Below are positions 1 to 7,710 of a stretch of DNA of 64,000 nucleotides, piece after piece. The position numbers and the translations under genes are program-made. The stretch lies in contig DATCYF010000022.1 in NCBI GenBank assembly GCA_036570425.1, positions 62,001 to 126,000 of the forward strand, read 5' to 3'. Under the pieces are notes generated by a model. The model saw only the letters and a list, made by a program, of their open reading frames with translations. It was not told where the DNA came from and searched no databases. Positions within the stretch are counted from its first letter, which is position 1. The number at the start of each line of letters is the position of its first letter. This DNA is from Rhizorhapis sp036570425 (GTDB taxonomy: Bacteria > Pseudomonadota > Alphaproteobacteria > Sphingomonadales > Sphingomonadaceae).

Positions 1-210
1 GCCCTTAACCGCCGCCTGCGGACGTGCAACGACGGCGATGGCTCCGGCAGCAATAGCGTCGGCGATGAAATCCTCGCCATTGACGCGGACGCCCTCAAAA
101 GCACCAAAGATAGTGCCTGGCGCGACTTTTCGATGATCGATTGCGAACCCTGTTACAATTTCGTCCTGGGCATCGCCCGATAATCCGCCCGCCAGCGCGC
201 CAAGACGCAT
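1..210 (-). CDS. murE: UDP-N-acetylmuramoyl-tripeptide synthetase MurE, N-terminal fragment
   Basis: Only the first 70 codons lie in the window; the gene runs off the left edge. The start ATG overlaps the ftsI stop by one base (TAATG), which implies translational coupling. The peptide begins MRLGALAG and contains a DSR-type segment (ITGFAIDHRKVAPGTIF-like) followed by GAFEGVRVNGEDF and AIAAGAIAVVA. This is the pattern of the N-terminal UDP-substrate domain of Mur ligases. MurE adds meso-diaminopimelate to UDP-MurNAc-L-Ala-D-Glu in the cytoplasm. Its place directly after ftsI is the standard dcw order. The catalytic and ATP-binding parts are outside the window, so MurE rather than MurF is inferred from order. 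Confidence 0.88.
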   Translation of the reverse strand, partial: MRLGALAGGLSGDAQDEIVTGFAIDHRKVAPGTIFGAFEGVRVNGEDFIADAIAAGAIAVVARPQAAVKG

Positions 211-1910
211 TATTCCTCTCCCTCCGTGGGCTTCCAGAGCAAGGGCATGAGTTCCGAAATATCAACGTCGCGATGCATATCGGGATAGATGCCCAGCATG
301 GGGCCAACGCGCTCCACGACTTTCTTCGTGATGGGCGAAGCTGTCCATGCCGCCGTGCGCAGGCCGAAAGTCTCCGGCGTTCCCTGCGGTTCGTCAAGCA
401 TGGTGATGACTACATATTTTGGATTTTCCATGGGAAAGGCAGCGGCAAATGTCGTCACTAGCGAACTTCTTGCATATCCACCCTGAAATGGCTTTTCAGC
501 CGAACCCGTCTTGCCACCGACACGGAATCCTTTTGCATCGGCACTTCTTCCTGTACCGACTGCCACGATCATGCGCAACAACTGCCGCATGCGCGCGCTC
601 GTTGCAGCCGAAAAAACCCGACGGCCCTTTGCGACTTCCCCGTCCTTCACCTTCAGCAAGGTGGCTGGCCGCCAGATGCCGCCATTGACCAGCGCGGCAT
701 AGGCGCTGGCGAGGTGCAGCGGCGTCACGGCGATGCCATGGCCATATGACACCGTCATGTTGGTCAGTCGCCCCCAGTTGGACGGCCACAGCGTAGAGGC
801 ACGTTCCTTGAGTTCGATCGAAGGGCGGCGATCGAATTCCAGTTTGCGGAAAATCGCCTGCATTGGGCCCGTCCCCATCTCGTCAGCGATACGCGCTGTG
901 GCGATGTTGGAACTGTGCACCAGCGTTTCCGGTACGTTCAGCCAGCGCTTCATCGGGTGATCGTCACGGATATGAAAACCGGCGATGGCCAGCGGCTGAG
1001 TCGCGTCATAGCGCTTGCTCATGGAGGTAACGACGCCTGCATCCATCGCCGCTGCTATCGAAATGGGCTTGAAGGTGGATCCCAACTCATACACGGAAAG
1101 CGTAACATTGTTGCGGCGGGCATCCCTGTTGCCTTTGATGAGCTTGTTGGGATTGAAAACCGGCAGCGACGCCATGGCGATGACTTCACCCGTGTTGGCA
1201 TCAAGCACCAGCCCAGTGCCGCCCTTCGCCCTGTGCGCGACCATGCCTGCATAAAGCTCGCTTTCCAGTGCACCCTGCACCCGGCTGTCAATCGAGAGAA
1301 CAAGAGGCTCCGAGCGCATCTTGTCATCCGTCAGCCGGCCATCGAAAGCCCGCTCAATACCCATTGCCCCGTGTCCGTCCCGATCGACGAAACCCAGCAC
1401 ATGCGCCCCCAACGTCCGTTGCGGATAAAGGCGCTCTTTCTCCCGGGGGAACTCTATCGCAATTTCGCCAAGCGCGTTGACCTGAGCCACCTGTTCAGGA
1501 AGGGCGCGGCGACGCAGATAGGCAAAGCTCGCATCCTTGGTCAGTGCCTTGTAAAAGCTCTGGGCCGATTCTTCGGGGAAAATCCTGTGGAGATCCCGGG
1601 CAAGTTCCGTCGGATCGCCAATCAGCCGTTTAGGCCGGACGGCAATCGAATAAGCGTCCATGGTTCGCGCAAGAGGCACACCGTTGCGATCGAGTATGTC
1701 GGCGCGCACTGGCACCAGACCGGCGGGACCATGTCGCCCCTGCCCGCCATCCGTTAAAACGCCCAACCACAGGAGCCGTGTCCCCACCATGACAGTCGCG
1801 GCGAAAAACAGCAGTAAAAGCAACATCAGCCGGTAATGCGCAACGGCCGTCAACTGATAACGTTGACTGGCCGTCCGGACGCGTTCGGGGCGCGCGACAA
1901 GCGTGGTCAT
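210..1910 (-). CDS. ftsI: Peptidoglycan D,D-transpeptidase FtsI (PBP3)
   Basis: A 566-residue class B penicillin-binding protein that cross-links septal peptidoglycan in the periplasm. One membrane anchor is visible at about residues 28-50. A PBP dimerisation region follows (VRADILDRNG near 68-77). The three transpeptidase motifs are intact: STFK at 278-281 with the nucleophile Ser278, SSN at 333-335, and KTGS at 467-470. Length fits FtsI of alphaproteobacteria. The start ATG overlaps the stop of the upstream ftsL-like gene (ATGA), and the stop overlaps the murE start, so the genes are tightly coupled in the dcw operon. No alternative function is likely. Confidence 0.97.
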   Translation of the reverse strand: MTTLVARPERVRTASQRYQLTAVAHYRLMLLLLLFFAATVMVGTRLLWLGVLTDGGQGRHGPAGLVPVRADILDRNGVPLARTMDAYSIAVRPKRLIGDPTELARDLHRIFPEESAQSFYKALTKDASFAYLRRRALPEQVAQVNALGEIAIEFPREKERLYPQRTLGAHVLGFVDRDGHGAMGIERAFDGRLTDDKMRSEPLVLSIDSRVQGALESELYAGMVAHRAKGGTGLVLDANTGEVIAMASLPVFNPNKLIKGNRDARRNNVTLSVYELGSTFKPISIAAAMDAGVVTSMSKRYDATQPLAIAGFHIRDDHPMKRWLNVPETLVHSSNIATARIADEMGTGPMQAIFRKLEFDRRPSIELKERASTLWPSNWGRLTNMTVSYGHGIAVTPLHLASAYAALVNGGIWRPATLLKVKDGEVAKGRRVFSAATSARMRQLLRMIVAVGTGRSADAKGFRVGGKTGSAEKPFQGGYARSSLVTTFAAAFPMENPKYVVITMLDEPQGTPETFGLRTAAWTASPITKKVVERVGPMLGIYPDMHRDVDISELMPLLWKPTEGEE

Positions 1911-2581
1911 CAGCGCATCGCCCTGCCTTTCTCGCGTGCCGCTATTCGGGCGATGTCCCCCAGAGTGCTTTCATCAAGCAGCTTCTGCTCCAGCATGGCA
2001 AGGCGTTCGGTGCGCCGCGCAGCCGGCGTTGGCTTTGCCATTGCCTTGGGTTTGGGTTGGGGCTCTGCTGTGGCACGCCTGTCAGCCCGCGCCAAAGCGG
2101 CGGGACGGCTTTCCGATGTCCGGGCGGGAGCCGTTGTGGCCGCCGATGGCGCAGTGGCCGCATCGCCCCGCACCTGGGCTGCCGCGGGGCTAACGGCTGC
2201 ATTGGCGGCAGCAGACGGCAGATCAGCAGGCGATTCCACCATCGCGGTCATGACCGGCGTCGCAACATAAGCCGGACCGTTGGGGGTCATGCCTTCCAGA
2301 CTGGCGAGTGCCTTTTCCCCGTCAAGATATTGTGCAACCGTGGGCGTCGAGAAGCGAAAATTCTCATTATTCCAGCGTTCAAGCTGACGCATGCTGGCGC
2401 GCGCGCTGAATTCCGTTTCGAGATAGCGGATTTCCCGCTTAGCCGACAGAATCTGTGCATCCACGCGCGCCAGCTCCGTCCTCTCCGTCGCGACCCGGAG
2501 GGATACCAAATAGACAGCGATGGCCCCCAGAGTTACCAACAAGACCCAGAAAATGCTTTGCAGACGCTTGACCGCGATCAT
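1910..2581 (-). CDS. ftsL: FtsL-like cell division protein
   Basis: Lies exactly where FtsL sits in the dcw cluster, between rsmH and ftsI. The reading frame is open from 2596, but the ATG ending at 2581 (MIAVKRLQ) overlaps the rsmH stop as ATGA and is preferred, giving 223 residues. A short basic N-terminus is followed by one membrane segment (about residues 9-27) and a periplasmic heptad-like helix (TERTELARVDAQILSAKREIRYLETEF region), the shape of FtsL. It is longer than E. coli FtsL (121 residues) because of an Ala/Pro-rich C-terminal tail. Such tails are common in sphingomonad versions. The family call depends on position and topology because FtsL sequences are poorly conserved. Confidence 0.8.
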   Translation of the reverse strand: MIAVKRLQSIFWVLLVTLGAIAVYLVSLRVATERTELARVDAQILSAKREIRYLETEFSARASMRQLERWNNENFRFSTPTVAQYLDGEKALASLEGMTPNGPAYVATPVMTAMVESPADLPSAAANAAVSPAAAQVRGDAATAPSAATTAPARTSESRPAALARADRRATAEPQPKPKAMAKPTPAARRTERLAMLEQKLLDESTLGDIARIAAREKGRAMR

Positions 2582-3522
2582 TGCCCCGTTCCCCATGCCT
2601 TGGCCGAAGTGCGCACCGCGCTGCGCAAAGTGGCTGAGCGCGCGCGCGGATTGAGCGATATTTCCTTGTCCCCGGCGCGAACCGCCTTTGCGGGCTTTTC
2701 GAAGCTGGCCGCAGGCGCATCGTCATTGACCGGGCGATGACGCGATCCAGCCCCTTCGCTACCGCTGCGGCGGCGCAGGAACTGCTTCACGATCCTGTCC
2801 TCAAGGCTGTGGAAAGTGACGATCGCCAGGCGGCCGCCAGGCTCCAGCACTGCTTCAGCCGCCTCCAGACCGCGTTCCAGCTCCTCCAGTTCGCGATTGA
2901 GGTGAATGCGGATCGCCTGAAACGTCCGCGTCGCCGGGTCCTTCTTGTCGCCAGTGCGATAGCCCACAGCCTTCCGCACGATGGAGGCAAGCGCGCCGGT
3001 GCGGCTTAGCGGCCGTGCATCGACAATCGCCCGGGCGATCCGGCGCGAACGATGCTCCTCACCATAGCGGTAGATCACATCGGCGATTTCCTGTTCAGGG
3101 GCGTTGTTCAGGAAATCCGCCGCGCTCTCACCCGATTGACTCATCCGCATGTCAAGCGGACCATCGGCCTGAAAGGAAAAACCGCGATCGGCCCGGTCAA
3201 GCTGCATCGAGGAAACACCGATATCCAGCGTCACACCCGAAACGCTGGTTACGCCGCATTCCTTCAGCAAATGTTCCATTTCGGAAAAGCGGCCTTCGAT
3301 GAGCGTCAGCGCGCCGCCCTTTGCAGCCACAAGCGCATGCCCTTCGGCTATGGCATCGGGATCGCGGTCGAGGGCAAAGACCTGCGCACCATGGTCCACC
3401 ATCGCCGCGCTATAGCCGCCCGCGCCGAAGGTGCCATCGACATGACGCTCGCCAGGGGCAATGGCGAGCGCGGTCAGCACTTCATCAAGGAGGACGGGAA
3501 TATGAGGTGCGGCGGAGGTCAC
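2578..3522 (-). CDS. rsmH: 16S rRNA (cytosine1402-N4)-methyltransferase RsmH
   Basis: RsmH uses S-adenosylmethionine to methylate N4 of C1402 in 16S rRNA. The frame is open from 3564, but a GTG at 3520-3522 overlaps the mraZ stop as GTGA. It begins just before the conserved HIPVLLDEVL, so it is the better start and gives 314 residues, the usual family size. Visible motifs are DGTFGAGGYS (SAM binding), ALDRDPDA, and LDIGVSSMQLD with DMRM downstream. The C-terminal half has IVTFHSLEDRIVKQFL, typical of MraW/RsmH. The gene is coupled at both ends, to mraZ upstream and to the ftsL-like gene downstream. Confidence 0.96.
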   Translation of the reverse strand: MTSAAPHIPVLLDEVLTALAIAPGERHVDGTFGAGGYSAAMVDHGAQVFALDRDPDAIAEGHALVAAKGGALTLIEGRFSEMEHLLKECGVTSVSGVTLDIGVSSMQLDRADRGFSFQADGPLDMRMSQSGESAADFLNNAPEQEIADVIYRYGEEHRSRRIARAIVDARPLSRTGALASIVRKAVGYRTGDKKDPATRTFQAIRIHLNRELEELERGLEAAEAVLEPGGRLAIVTFHSLEDRIVKQFLRRRSGSEGAGSRHRPVNDDAPAASFEKPAKAVRAGDKEISLNPRARSATLRSAVRTSAKAWGTGQ

Positions 3523-4037
3523 TTGGCACCTCCCCGCTTGGGATTCTTGGGATTCTTCTCCCACTCCTCCAGAGCGAATTCGGCCGCGAGCTTCAGCGCA
3601 TCATAGACGCCGTCGGTCGCCAGCAGGACCTGAGGATTCCAAAGCTCGAAATAATCGCCCGAACCGTTGATGAAGACGATGTCATCAATGCTGCAGAGCT
3701 TCTTGAGGAAAGGAGAAATGAAGAAACGGCCGCCATCATCGAAGGGCACGTCTTCCAGCAAGCCGAATTTCCGCTGCATTGCCGCCGCGCGATTATAGCC
3801 TTCGCCCCGGGCCAGGGCGAGCTGCTCTTCATGATCGATGTTGGCGCGCAGGGCCTGCTGATAGCTGTGACCGAACCCGATGACGCAGGGATATTCTTCA
3901 TGCTTGGTGAGGCAGAGGCGGTTCTGGCCATTGCTGCTGGCCTGGACAATATGACGCATGGATGCCGGGACCGAAAAGCGCCCCTTGCTGTCCATCGCGG
4001 TAAATGCGGGACCGGAATATAGCCCGATTTCCGACAC
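3519..4037 (-). CDS. mraZ: Transcriptional regulator MraZ
   Basis: MraZ is the first gene of the dcw cluster and represses its own operon by binding tandem TGGGN repeats. The 172-residue protein begins at a GTG codon (4035-4037) and has two SpoVT/AbrB-type MraZ domains: AMDSKGRFSVPASMR near the N-terminus and DDGGRFFISPFLKK in the second half. A weak purine-rich ribosome site (AAGGGG) lies about 13 bases upstream, so the start is plausible rather than proven. The C-terminal tail EEWEKNPKNPKRG is basic. Five matching operator boxes lie about 125 bases upstream. Confidence 0.94.
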   Translation of the reverse strand: MSEIGLYSGPAFTAMDSKGRFSVPASMRHIVQASSNGQNRLCLTKHEEYPCVIGFGHSYQQALRANIDHEEQLALARGEGYNRAAAMQRKFGLLEDVPFDDGGRFFISPFLKKLCSIDDIVFINGSGDYFELWNPQVLLATDGVYDALKLAAEFALEEWEKNPKNPKRGGAK

Positions 4038-4082
4038 TAGTTCGTCTTGCCCCTTTTAAATTCGAGGCCAGACTCGCCCGTT

Positions 4083-4112
4083 CCGGAAAGCAGCACCCTT
4101 GCCGCTTTCCGG
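4083..4112 (-). repeat. 9-bp inverted repeat in the mraZ leader
   Basis: CCGGAAAGC at 4083-4091 and its exact complement GCTTTCCGG at 4104-4112 are separated by 12 bases. The element lies between the MraZ boxes and the mraZ start, so it would be transcribed as a stem-loop in the 5' leader if the promoter overlaps the boxes. No run of T follows it, so a terminator is unlikely. A role in attenuation or mRNA stability is possible but not shown. Confidence 0.5.
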
Positions 4113-4162
4113 GGTCACTCGTCACATGGCGTAGTCGGCCCCAATAGAAGCGAAGTCTATCA

Positions 4163-4207
4163 GGGGACCGCTTGGGAATAAAGGGGATAATTTGGGATTA
4201 CTTGGGA
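4163..4207 (-). promoter_or_regulatory. Five tandem MraZ-binding boxes
   Basis: On the plus strand the pentamers GGGGA, TGGGA, GGGGA, TGGGA and TGGGA occur at 4163, 4173, 4183, 4193 and 4203. Each is separated by exactly five bases, so the period is 10 bp, one helical turn. This matches the published description of MraZ operators (direct TGGGN repeats with 5-bp spacers upstream of mraZ). The motif reads on the strand opposite to the operon. Position upstream of mraZ on the minus strand supports autoregulation of mraZ-rsmH-ftsL-ftsI-murE. Confidence 0.88.
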
Positions 4208-4239
4208 AATTACCTGAAAAGGCTTAAATCCGGCATGTC

Positions 4240-4407
4240 TCATCGGCGAAACAGAACTCCGACATGAAATTTGTTCTTGTGACGTTCTCCGTTTCCATCG
4301 TCCTTGCTGCAAGAGACTCGGCTTTGCCCGGCTGTTCCCATAGAATCCCAGGCCAGTTCCACGCCGTCCCACGACCATTCGCCTTCGCGGCGTTTAATGA
4401 AGTGCAA
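4240..4407 (-). CDS. Possible small protein of 55 residues, unknown
   Basis: A short open frame starts at a TTG (4405-4407), 13 bases after the stop of the preceding membrane protein gene, and ends at 4240 just before the MraZ boxes. The predicted peptide has protein-like composition, with FIKRREGEWSWDGVELAWDS near its start, and G/C at most third positions in its first half. No ribosome binding site is evident and I do not recognise the sequence. It may be a real downstream cistron, the remnant of one, or chance. Confidence 0.3.
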   Translation of the reverse strand: MHFIKRREGEWSWDGVELAWDSMGTAGQSRVSCSKDDGNGERHKNKFHVGVLFRR

Positions 4408-4419
4408 GGAAGCGGGAGA

Positions 4420-4806
4420 TCAGGGTTCCCGGTCCATAGGTTCCCTGAGCGCGGGGTTGGGCTCCAGGTCAGGTACGATCTGCCCCGGCACATTGTCGTC
4501 TGCCTCCTTGTTATCCGAAGGAGGCGCCACGCCGAGCTCTGCCAGCGGCTCAGTGGGTTTTTCGGCAGGTCCCGCCGCATTGCTGCCCGATCCCGCCAGT
4601 CGAGGGGGCGCGTCGTCAATCGCCGTCACGGTGCCGCCATCGCTCACCCCTGCTTTTTCGACAACAATATTGGCAAGGCCGACGAGCAGGACGACGCCAG
4701 CCAGACCGGTGAGCCCGATCTGGATGCGCTGTATGGCGTCCTTTTTATGGCTATCCTGCATCAAGAGCGTTTTCTCCTTCGCCCCGGCCGCAGGAGCATC
4801 AGTCAT
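4420..4806 (-). CDS. Small single-pass membrane protein, unknown
   Basis: A 128-residue protein with a charged N-terminus (ending KKDAIQRIQ), one membrane segment at about residues 31-47 (GLTGLAGVVLLVGLANIVV) and an acidic, Pro/Ala-rich C-terminal tail that probably lies in the periplasm. I do not recognise a family. Its ATG overlaps the end of the cysteine synthase gene by 8 bases in the same direction, so the two are co-transcribed. Nothing in the sequence links it to sulfur metabolism beyond that. Codon use is like its neighbours. Confidence 0.7.
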   Translation of the reverse strand: MTDAPAAGAKEKTLLMQDSHKKDAIQRIQIGLTGLAGVVLLVGLANIVVEKAGVSDGGTVTAIDDAPPRLAGSGSNAAGPAEKPTEPLAELGVAPPSDNKEADDNVPGQIVPDLEPNPALREPMDREP

Positions 4807-5800
4807 TCTTCTCCAGCCAGGGAAAGACCGTCAAGCCTTTCTGCTCCAGCCACTGTCGATTATAAAGCGTCGAAAGATAACGGAAACCCGTATCCGCCAG
4901 GATCGTCACGATCCGTTTACCCGGTCCCAACTGCCGCGCAAGCTTCATTGCGCCGGCAACGTTGATGCCAGAGGAAAGGCCAAGGCACAGTCCCTCCTGC
5001 GCCAGAAGATCGCGCACTTGTTCCAGCCCTTCCTCATCGGAAATGCGGAACTGGGTGTCGATGGGCGCACCCTCCAGATTGGCGGTGATGCGGCCCTGCC
5101 CGATCCCTTCGGCGACCGAAGAGCCTTCGGCCTTCAACTCGCCATGCGCATAATAATTGTAGAGCGCCGCACCATAAGGATCGCTAAGCGCGATGGTTAT
5201 ATTCTCATCCTTCGCCTTCAGGCCAAGGCCAACGCCCGCAATGGTGCCGCCCGTACCCGCAGCGCAGGTGAAGCCGTGGATCCGGCCGTCCATCTGCGCC
5301 CAGATTTCCTCCGCTGTACCGCAGATATGCGCCCGACGATTGGCGATGTTGTCAAACTGGTTGGCCCAGATGGCGTTTTCCGTCTCTTCCGCGATCCGGC
5401 GCGACGTGTGCACGAAGTGCCCTGGATTGGAATAAGCCGCGGCGGGCACCGTCACCAACTCTGCCCCCAAAGCGCGCAGCGTATCCATTTTCTCGCGACT
5501 TTGTGTTTCGGGCATCACAATGATGGTGCGGTATCCCTTGGCATTGGCGACAAGCGCCAGGCCAATTCCGGTATTGCCTGCTGTGCCTTCAACAATAATG
5601 CCGCCCGGCTTTAGCTGCTGCTTTTCCTCAGCGTCCTTGACGATATAGAGAGCCGCGCGATCCTTTACCGACGCGCCGGGATTAGCGAACTCGCATTTTC
5701 CGAAAATATCGCAGCCGGTCGCTTCCGACGGCCCCTTCAAGCGCACCAGCGGAGTATTGCCGATGAGCGCGAGCGTATCCTTATAGACTGTCATGCTCAC
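4799..5800 (-). CDS. cysK: Cysteine synthase (O-acetylserine sulfhydrylase family)
   Basis: A 333-residue PLP enzyme of fold type II. The PLP-binding lysine is K46 in NPGASVKDRAA. The substrate loop reads EGTAGNTG, where classical CysK has TSGNTG. A glycine-rich phosphate-binding stretch CAAGTGGTIAG is present, and GLSSGIN near the C-terminus is the usual family motif. The expected reaction is O-acetylserine plus sulfide to cysteine. The Ala in the loop means a related beta-replacement activity, such as a cystathionine beta-synthase-like one, cannot be excluded. An ATG two codons further in (MTVYKD) is an equally possible start. Confidence 0.88.
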   Translation of the reverse strand: MSMTVYKDTLALIGNTPLVRLKGPSEATGCDIFGKCEFANPGASVKDRAALYIVKDAEEKQQLKPGGIIVEGTAGNTGIGLALVANAKGYRTIIVMPETQSREKMDTLRALGAELVTVPAAAYSNPGHFVHTSRRIAEETENAIWANQFDNIANRRAHICGTAEEIWAQMDGRIHGFTCAAGTGGTIAGVGLGLKAKDENITIALSDPYGAALYNYYAHGELKAEGSSVAEGIGQGRITANLEGAPIDTQFRISDEEGLEQVRDLLAQEGLCLGLSSGINVAGAMKLARQLGPGKRIVTILADTGFRYLSTLYNRQWLEQKGLTVFPWLEKND

Positions 5801-5879
5801 CTCTCTAGCGGCAGATAAGGCAAATCAGCAAGCAAGGGAATGCTGATAGTATTAAAGCTGGGATTGTACGCAGCCCGCC

Positions 5880-6254
5880 TCATCCGGCAAGAGCGCCCTC
5901 CACAGCCCTTTGCAACTGCCGTCCGAAAATCGGCTTGAACAACACCGATGAAGGATGGTCGAGCTGAATGCGATCCATGGTCGCCGGTTCGCGCGAGCCG
6001 GTGATGAATATTACCTTGGATCCGACCTTTTCATGGATGGCCAAAGCAGCGTCAACTCCATCGCCCTCACCGGCAAGGCGCATGTCCATGAGCACAAGCT
6101 GCGGTCGATGCTTTATGGCCAGTGCGACGGCCCCCTTCGCGGTGGCGGCAATGCCGCATACCGCCATGCCCATGTCCTCTACCTGCATCCGCAGACTTTC
6201 GGCGATGAGATATTCATCGTCCACCACCAGCACACAATCGGCAAGCGCCGTCAT
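5880..6254 (-). CDS. Single-domain response regulator
   Basis: A 124-residue stand-alone receiver domain with no output domain. Acidic residues VDDE near 11-14, the phospho-acceptor D57 in LVLMDMRL, the switch residue T in IFITGSR, and the conserved K in FKP are all present. The start ATG overlaps the stop of the adjacent kinase gene by 4 bases, so the two form a pair. Receivers of this ITG...KP type are commonly partnered with HWE/HisKA_2 kinases, for example those feeding the general stress response. It could act as a phosphate sink or relay, or through protein binding. Confidence 0.92.
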   Translation of the reverse strand: MTALADCVLVVDDEYLIAESLRMQVEDMGMAVCGIAATAKGAVALAIKHRPQLVLMDMRLAGEGDGVDAALAIHEKVGSKVIFITGSREPATMDRIQLDHPSSVLFKPIFGRQLQRAVEGALAG

Positions 6255-7474
6255 GCGACCGGCGCCGGAAGAGTGATTTCGGTAATCATTCCGCCCTCTC
6301 TCCTAATTTTCATAATGCCGTTAAGCTGCGTAACAAGGCCGTTAACGATGCGCGTACCCAGCCCAGCCTTTAGTTCACCGTGGTCGGCAAACGTTGCGGC
6401 GCAGCCATCGTCCGCGACGGTCAAGATCACCTGTTCCGTTTCATCATTGTGCGCCAGAGTCACCGTCACAGTCCCCTTGCCATTCGGAAAGGCATGTTTC
6501 AGCGAATTGGTGACAAGCTCCGTCACCAGCAGGCCCAACGGAATGGCAAAATCCAGATTAACGTTCAGCGTACAGGCATCAATTACAAGTTGAACGCTTT
6601 CGGTTGCACCGCCCTCAATGATGTGGCCCGAGAGTTCTTCCAGAAAAGGCGCGATGTCGAAGGTCTGCAAATCCCGCGACGCCATAAGCTGCTGATGCAC
6701 CAGCCCAAGGGCATAGATGCGACTGCGCAGGGCCTGCAAAGAGTCCTTAGCTGCCTGGTCCTGAAGCTGACGAGCCTGCATCATCACCATTCCGTCGATG
6801 ATCTGCAGATTGTTCTTCACCCGATGATAGACTTCACGCAGCAGCAGATCACGCTGCCGTAGCGCGGCGGTGCGCTCCTCCACCATTCCTTCGAGGTCGG
6901 CCTTGGCCACGCGCAATTCCGCCAGCGTATCCATCAACCGTTCATTGGCGGCGCTCAGGTCGGCCGTACGCTCTTCAACCCTGCGCTCCAGCTCCGCATT
7001 GGCAAGGCGCACCCTTTCCTCGCTTTGGCGCAACAGGTGCGACGTGCGTTCCTGCTCCTCCACCTTGCCAGCGAGTTCGGCGTTAAGACGGCCAAGCTGC
7101 ACCGCGGACGGCAGGGCGAACAGCCGCGGCGCGAGCGGCCAGACCAATATCGCCGTACCGATGGCCAGCAGGGCAGTGACGGCTTTTACCAGGCCTTCCG
7201 CCGCATAGGCGGGAACCCACAGCGCCAATATGGACATGAAATGCGTCGCTCCACAGAAAAGAACGAAGGCGACGAAAAGATAAAACGCCGAACGAAATTC
7301 CAGATCCGGGCGGCGGCGGACAAGCCAGAGAAGGACGGGCGGAATACCTAAACAGGTAAGGCCAATAACAGCATCCGACACGGCATGAAGCCAGATAAAC
7401 CCGGGCGGCCAAAGCAGGCCAAGACTATAAGAAGCGGGATCGGAAGGGATGAGAATCCAGTTCCAGAATGACAT
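6251..7474 (-). CDS. HisKA_2 sensor histidine kinase with ethylene-receptor-like membrane domain
   Basis: The frame opens at a GTG at 7480, but the ATG two codons on has AGGAAAGG six bases upstream and is preferred (407 residues). Residues 1-125 hold three or more membrane helices. In that part Asp34, Pro45, Cys74 and His78 (in FCGATH) match Asp25, Pro36, Cys65 and His69 of plant ETR1 with identical spacing. The tyrosine equivalent to ETR1 Tyr32 is Cys41, and Ile62 is Val71. A coiled coil (about 125-205) follows, then an HRVKNNLQ H-box with His217 (HisKA_2) and an HATPase domain ending in DDG and GLGTRIV. It probably phosphorylates the overlapping receiver gene product. Ligand unknown. Confidence 0.9.
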   Translation of the reverse strand: MSFWNWILIPSDPASYSLGLLWPPGFIWLHAVSDAVIGLTCLGIPPVLLWLVRRRPDLEFRSAFYLFVAFVLFCGATHFMSILALWVPAYAAEGLVKAVTALLAIGTAILVWPLAPRLFALPSAVQLGRLNAELAGKVEEQERTSHLLRQSEERVRLANAELERRVEERTADLSAANERLMDTLAELRVAKADLEGMVEERTAALRQRDLLLREVYHRVKNNLQIIDGMVMMQARQLQDQAAKDSLQALRSRIYALGLVHQQLMASRDLQTFDIAPFLEELSGHIIEGGATESVQLVIDACTLNVNLDFAIPLGLLVTELVTNSLKHAFPNGKGTVTVTLAHNDETEQVILTVADDGCAATFADHGELKAGLGTRIVNGLVTQLNGIMKIRREGGMITEITLPAPVA

Positions 7475-7682
7475 GGCCACCCTTTCCTCTGCACAAGACC
7501 GTTTCGCCCGCCCGCGCTCCCTTCCGGAGTTCCGCTGTAACGTGCATTTGATTTGCGATCCCGTTCAGACTGGATGGCCGGAAATTCGCATGAGCGGGAT
7601 CAGCCGTCAAGCGCATGGGGCGCGGGAGCCCAGAAATTCAAGGTTTTGTTTATTCATTCCGGAGGATGATGGCTGTCAGGAT

Positions 7683-7706
7683 AAAAATTTTGAGAGCCAA
7701 ATTTTT
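7683..7706. repeat. AT-rich inverted repeat
   Basis: AAAAATTT at 7683-7690 and AAATTTTT at 7699-7706 are exact complements with an 8-base loop. The element ends 4 bases before the GGAAC of the adjacent putative promoter. It stands out against the GC-rich background. It could serve as an UP-like element or as a terminator for something upstream on the plus strand, though no gene is seen there. Confidence 0.45.
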
Positions 7707-7710
7707 TTCG

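Noticed and set aside
915..1757. 280-codon plus-strand frame inside ftsI
   Set aside because: Antisense to a fully recognised penicillin-binding protein; no family likeness. It is a shadow of the codon bias.
4304..5614. 436-codon plus-strand frame
   Set aside because: Antisense to the cysteine synthase and the membrane protein; low-complexity, no motifs or ribosome site.
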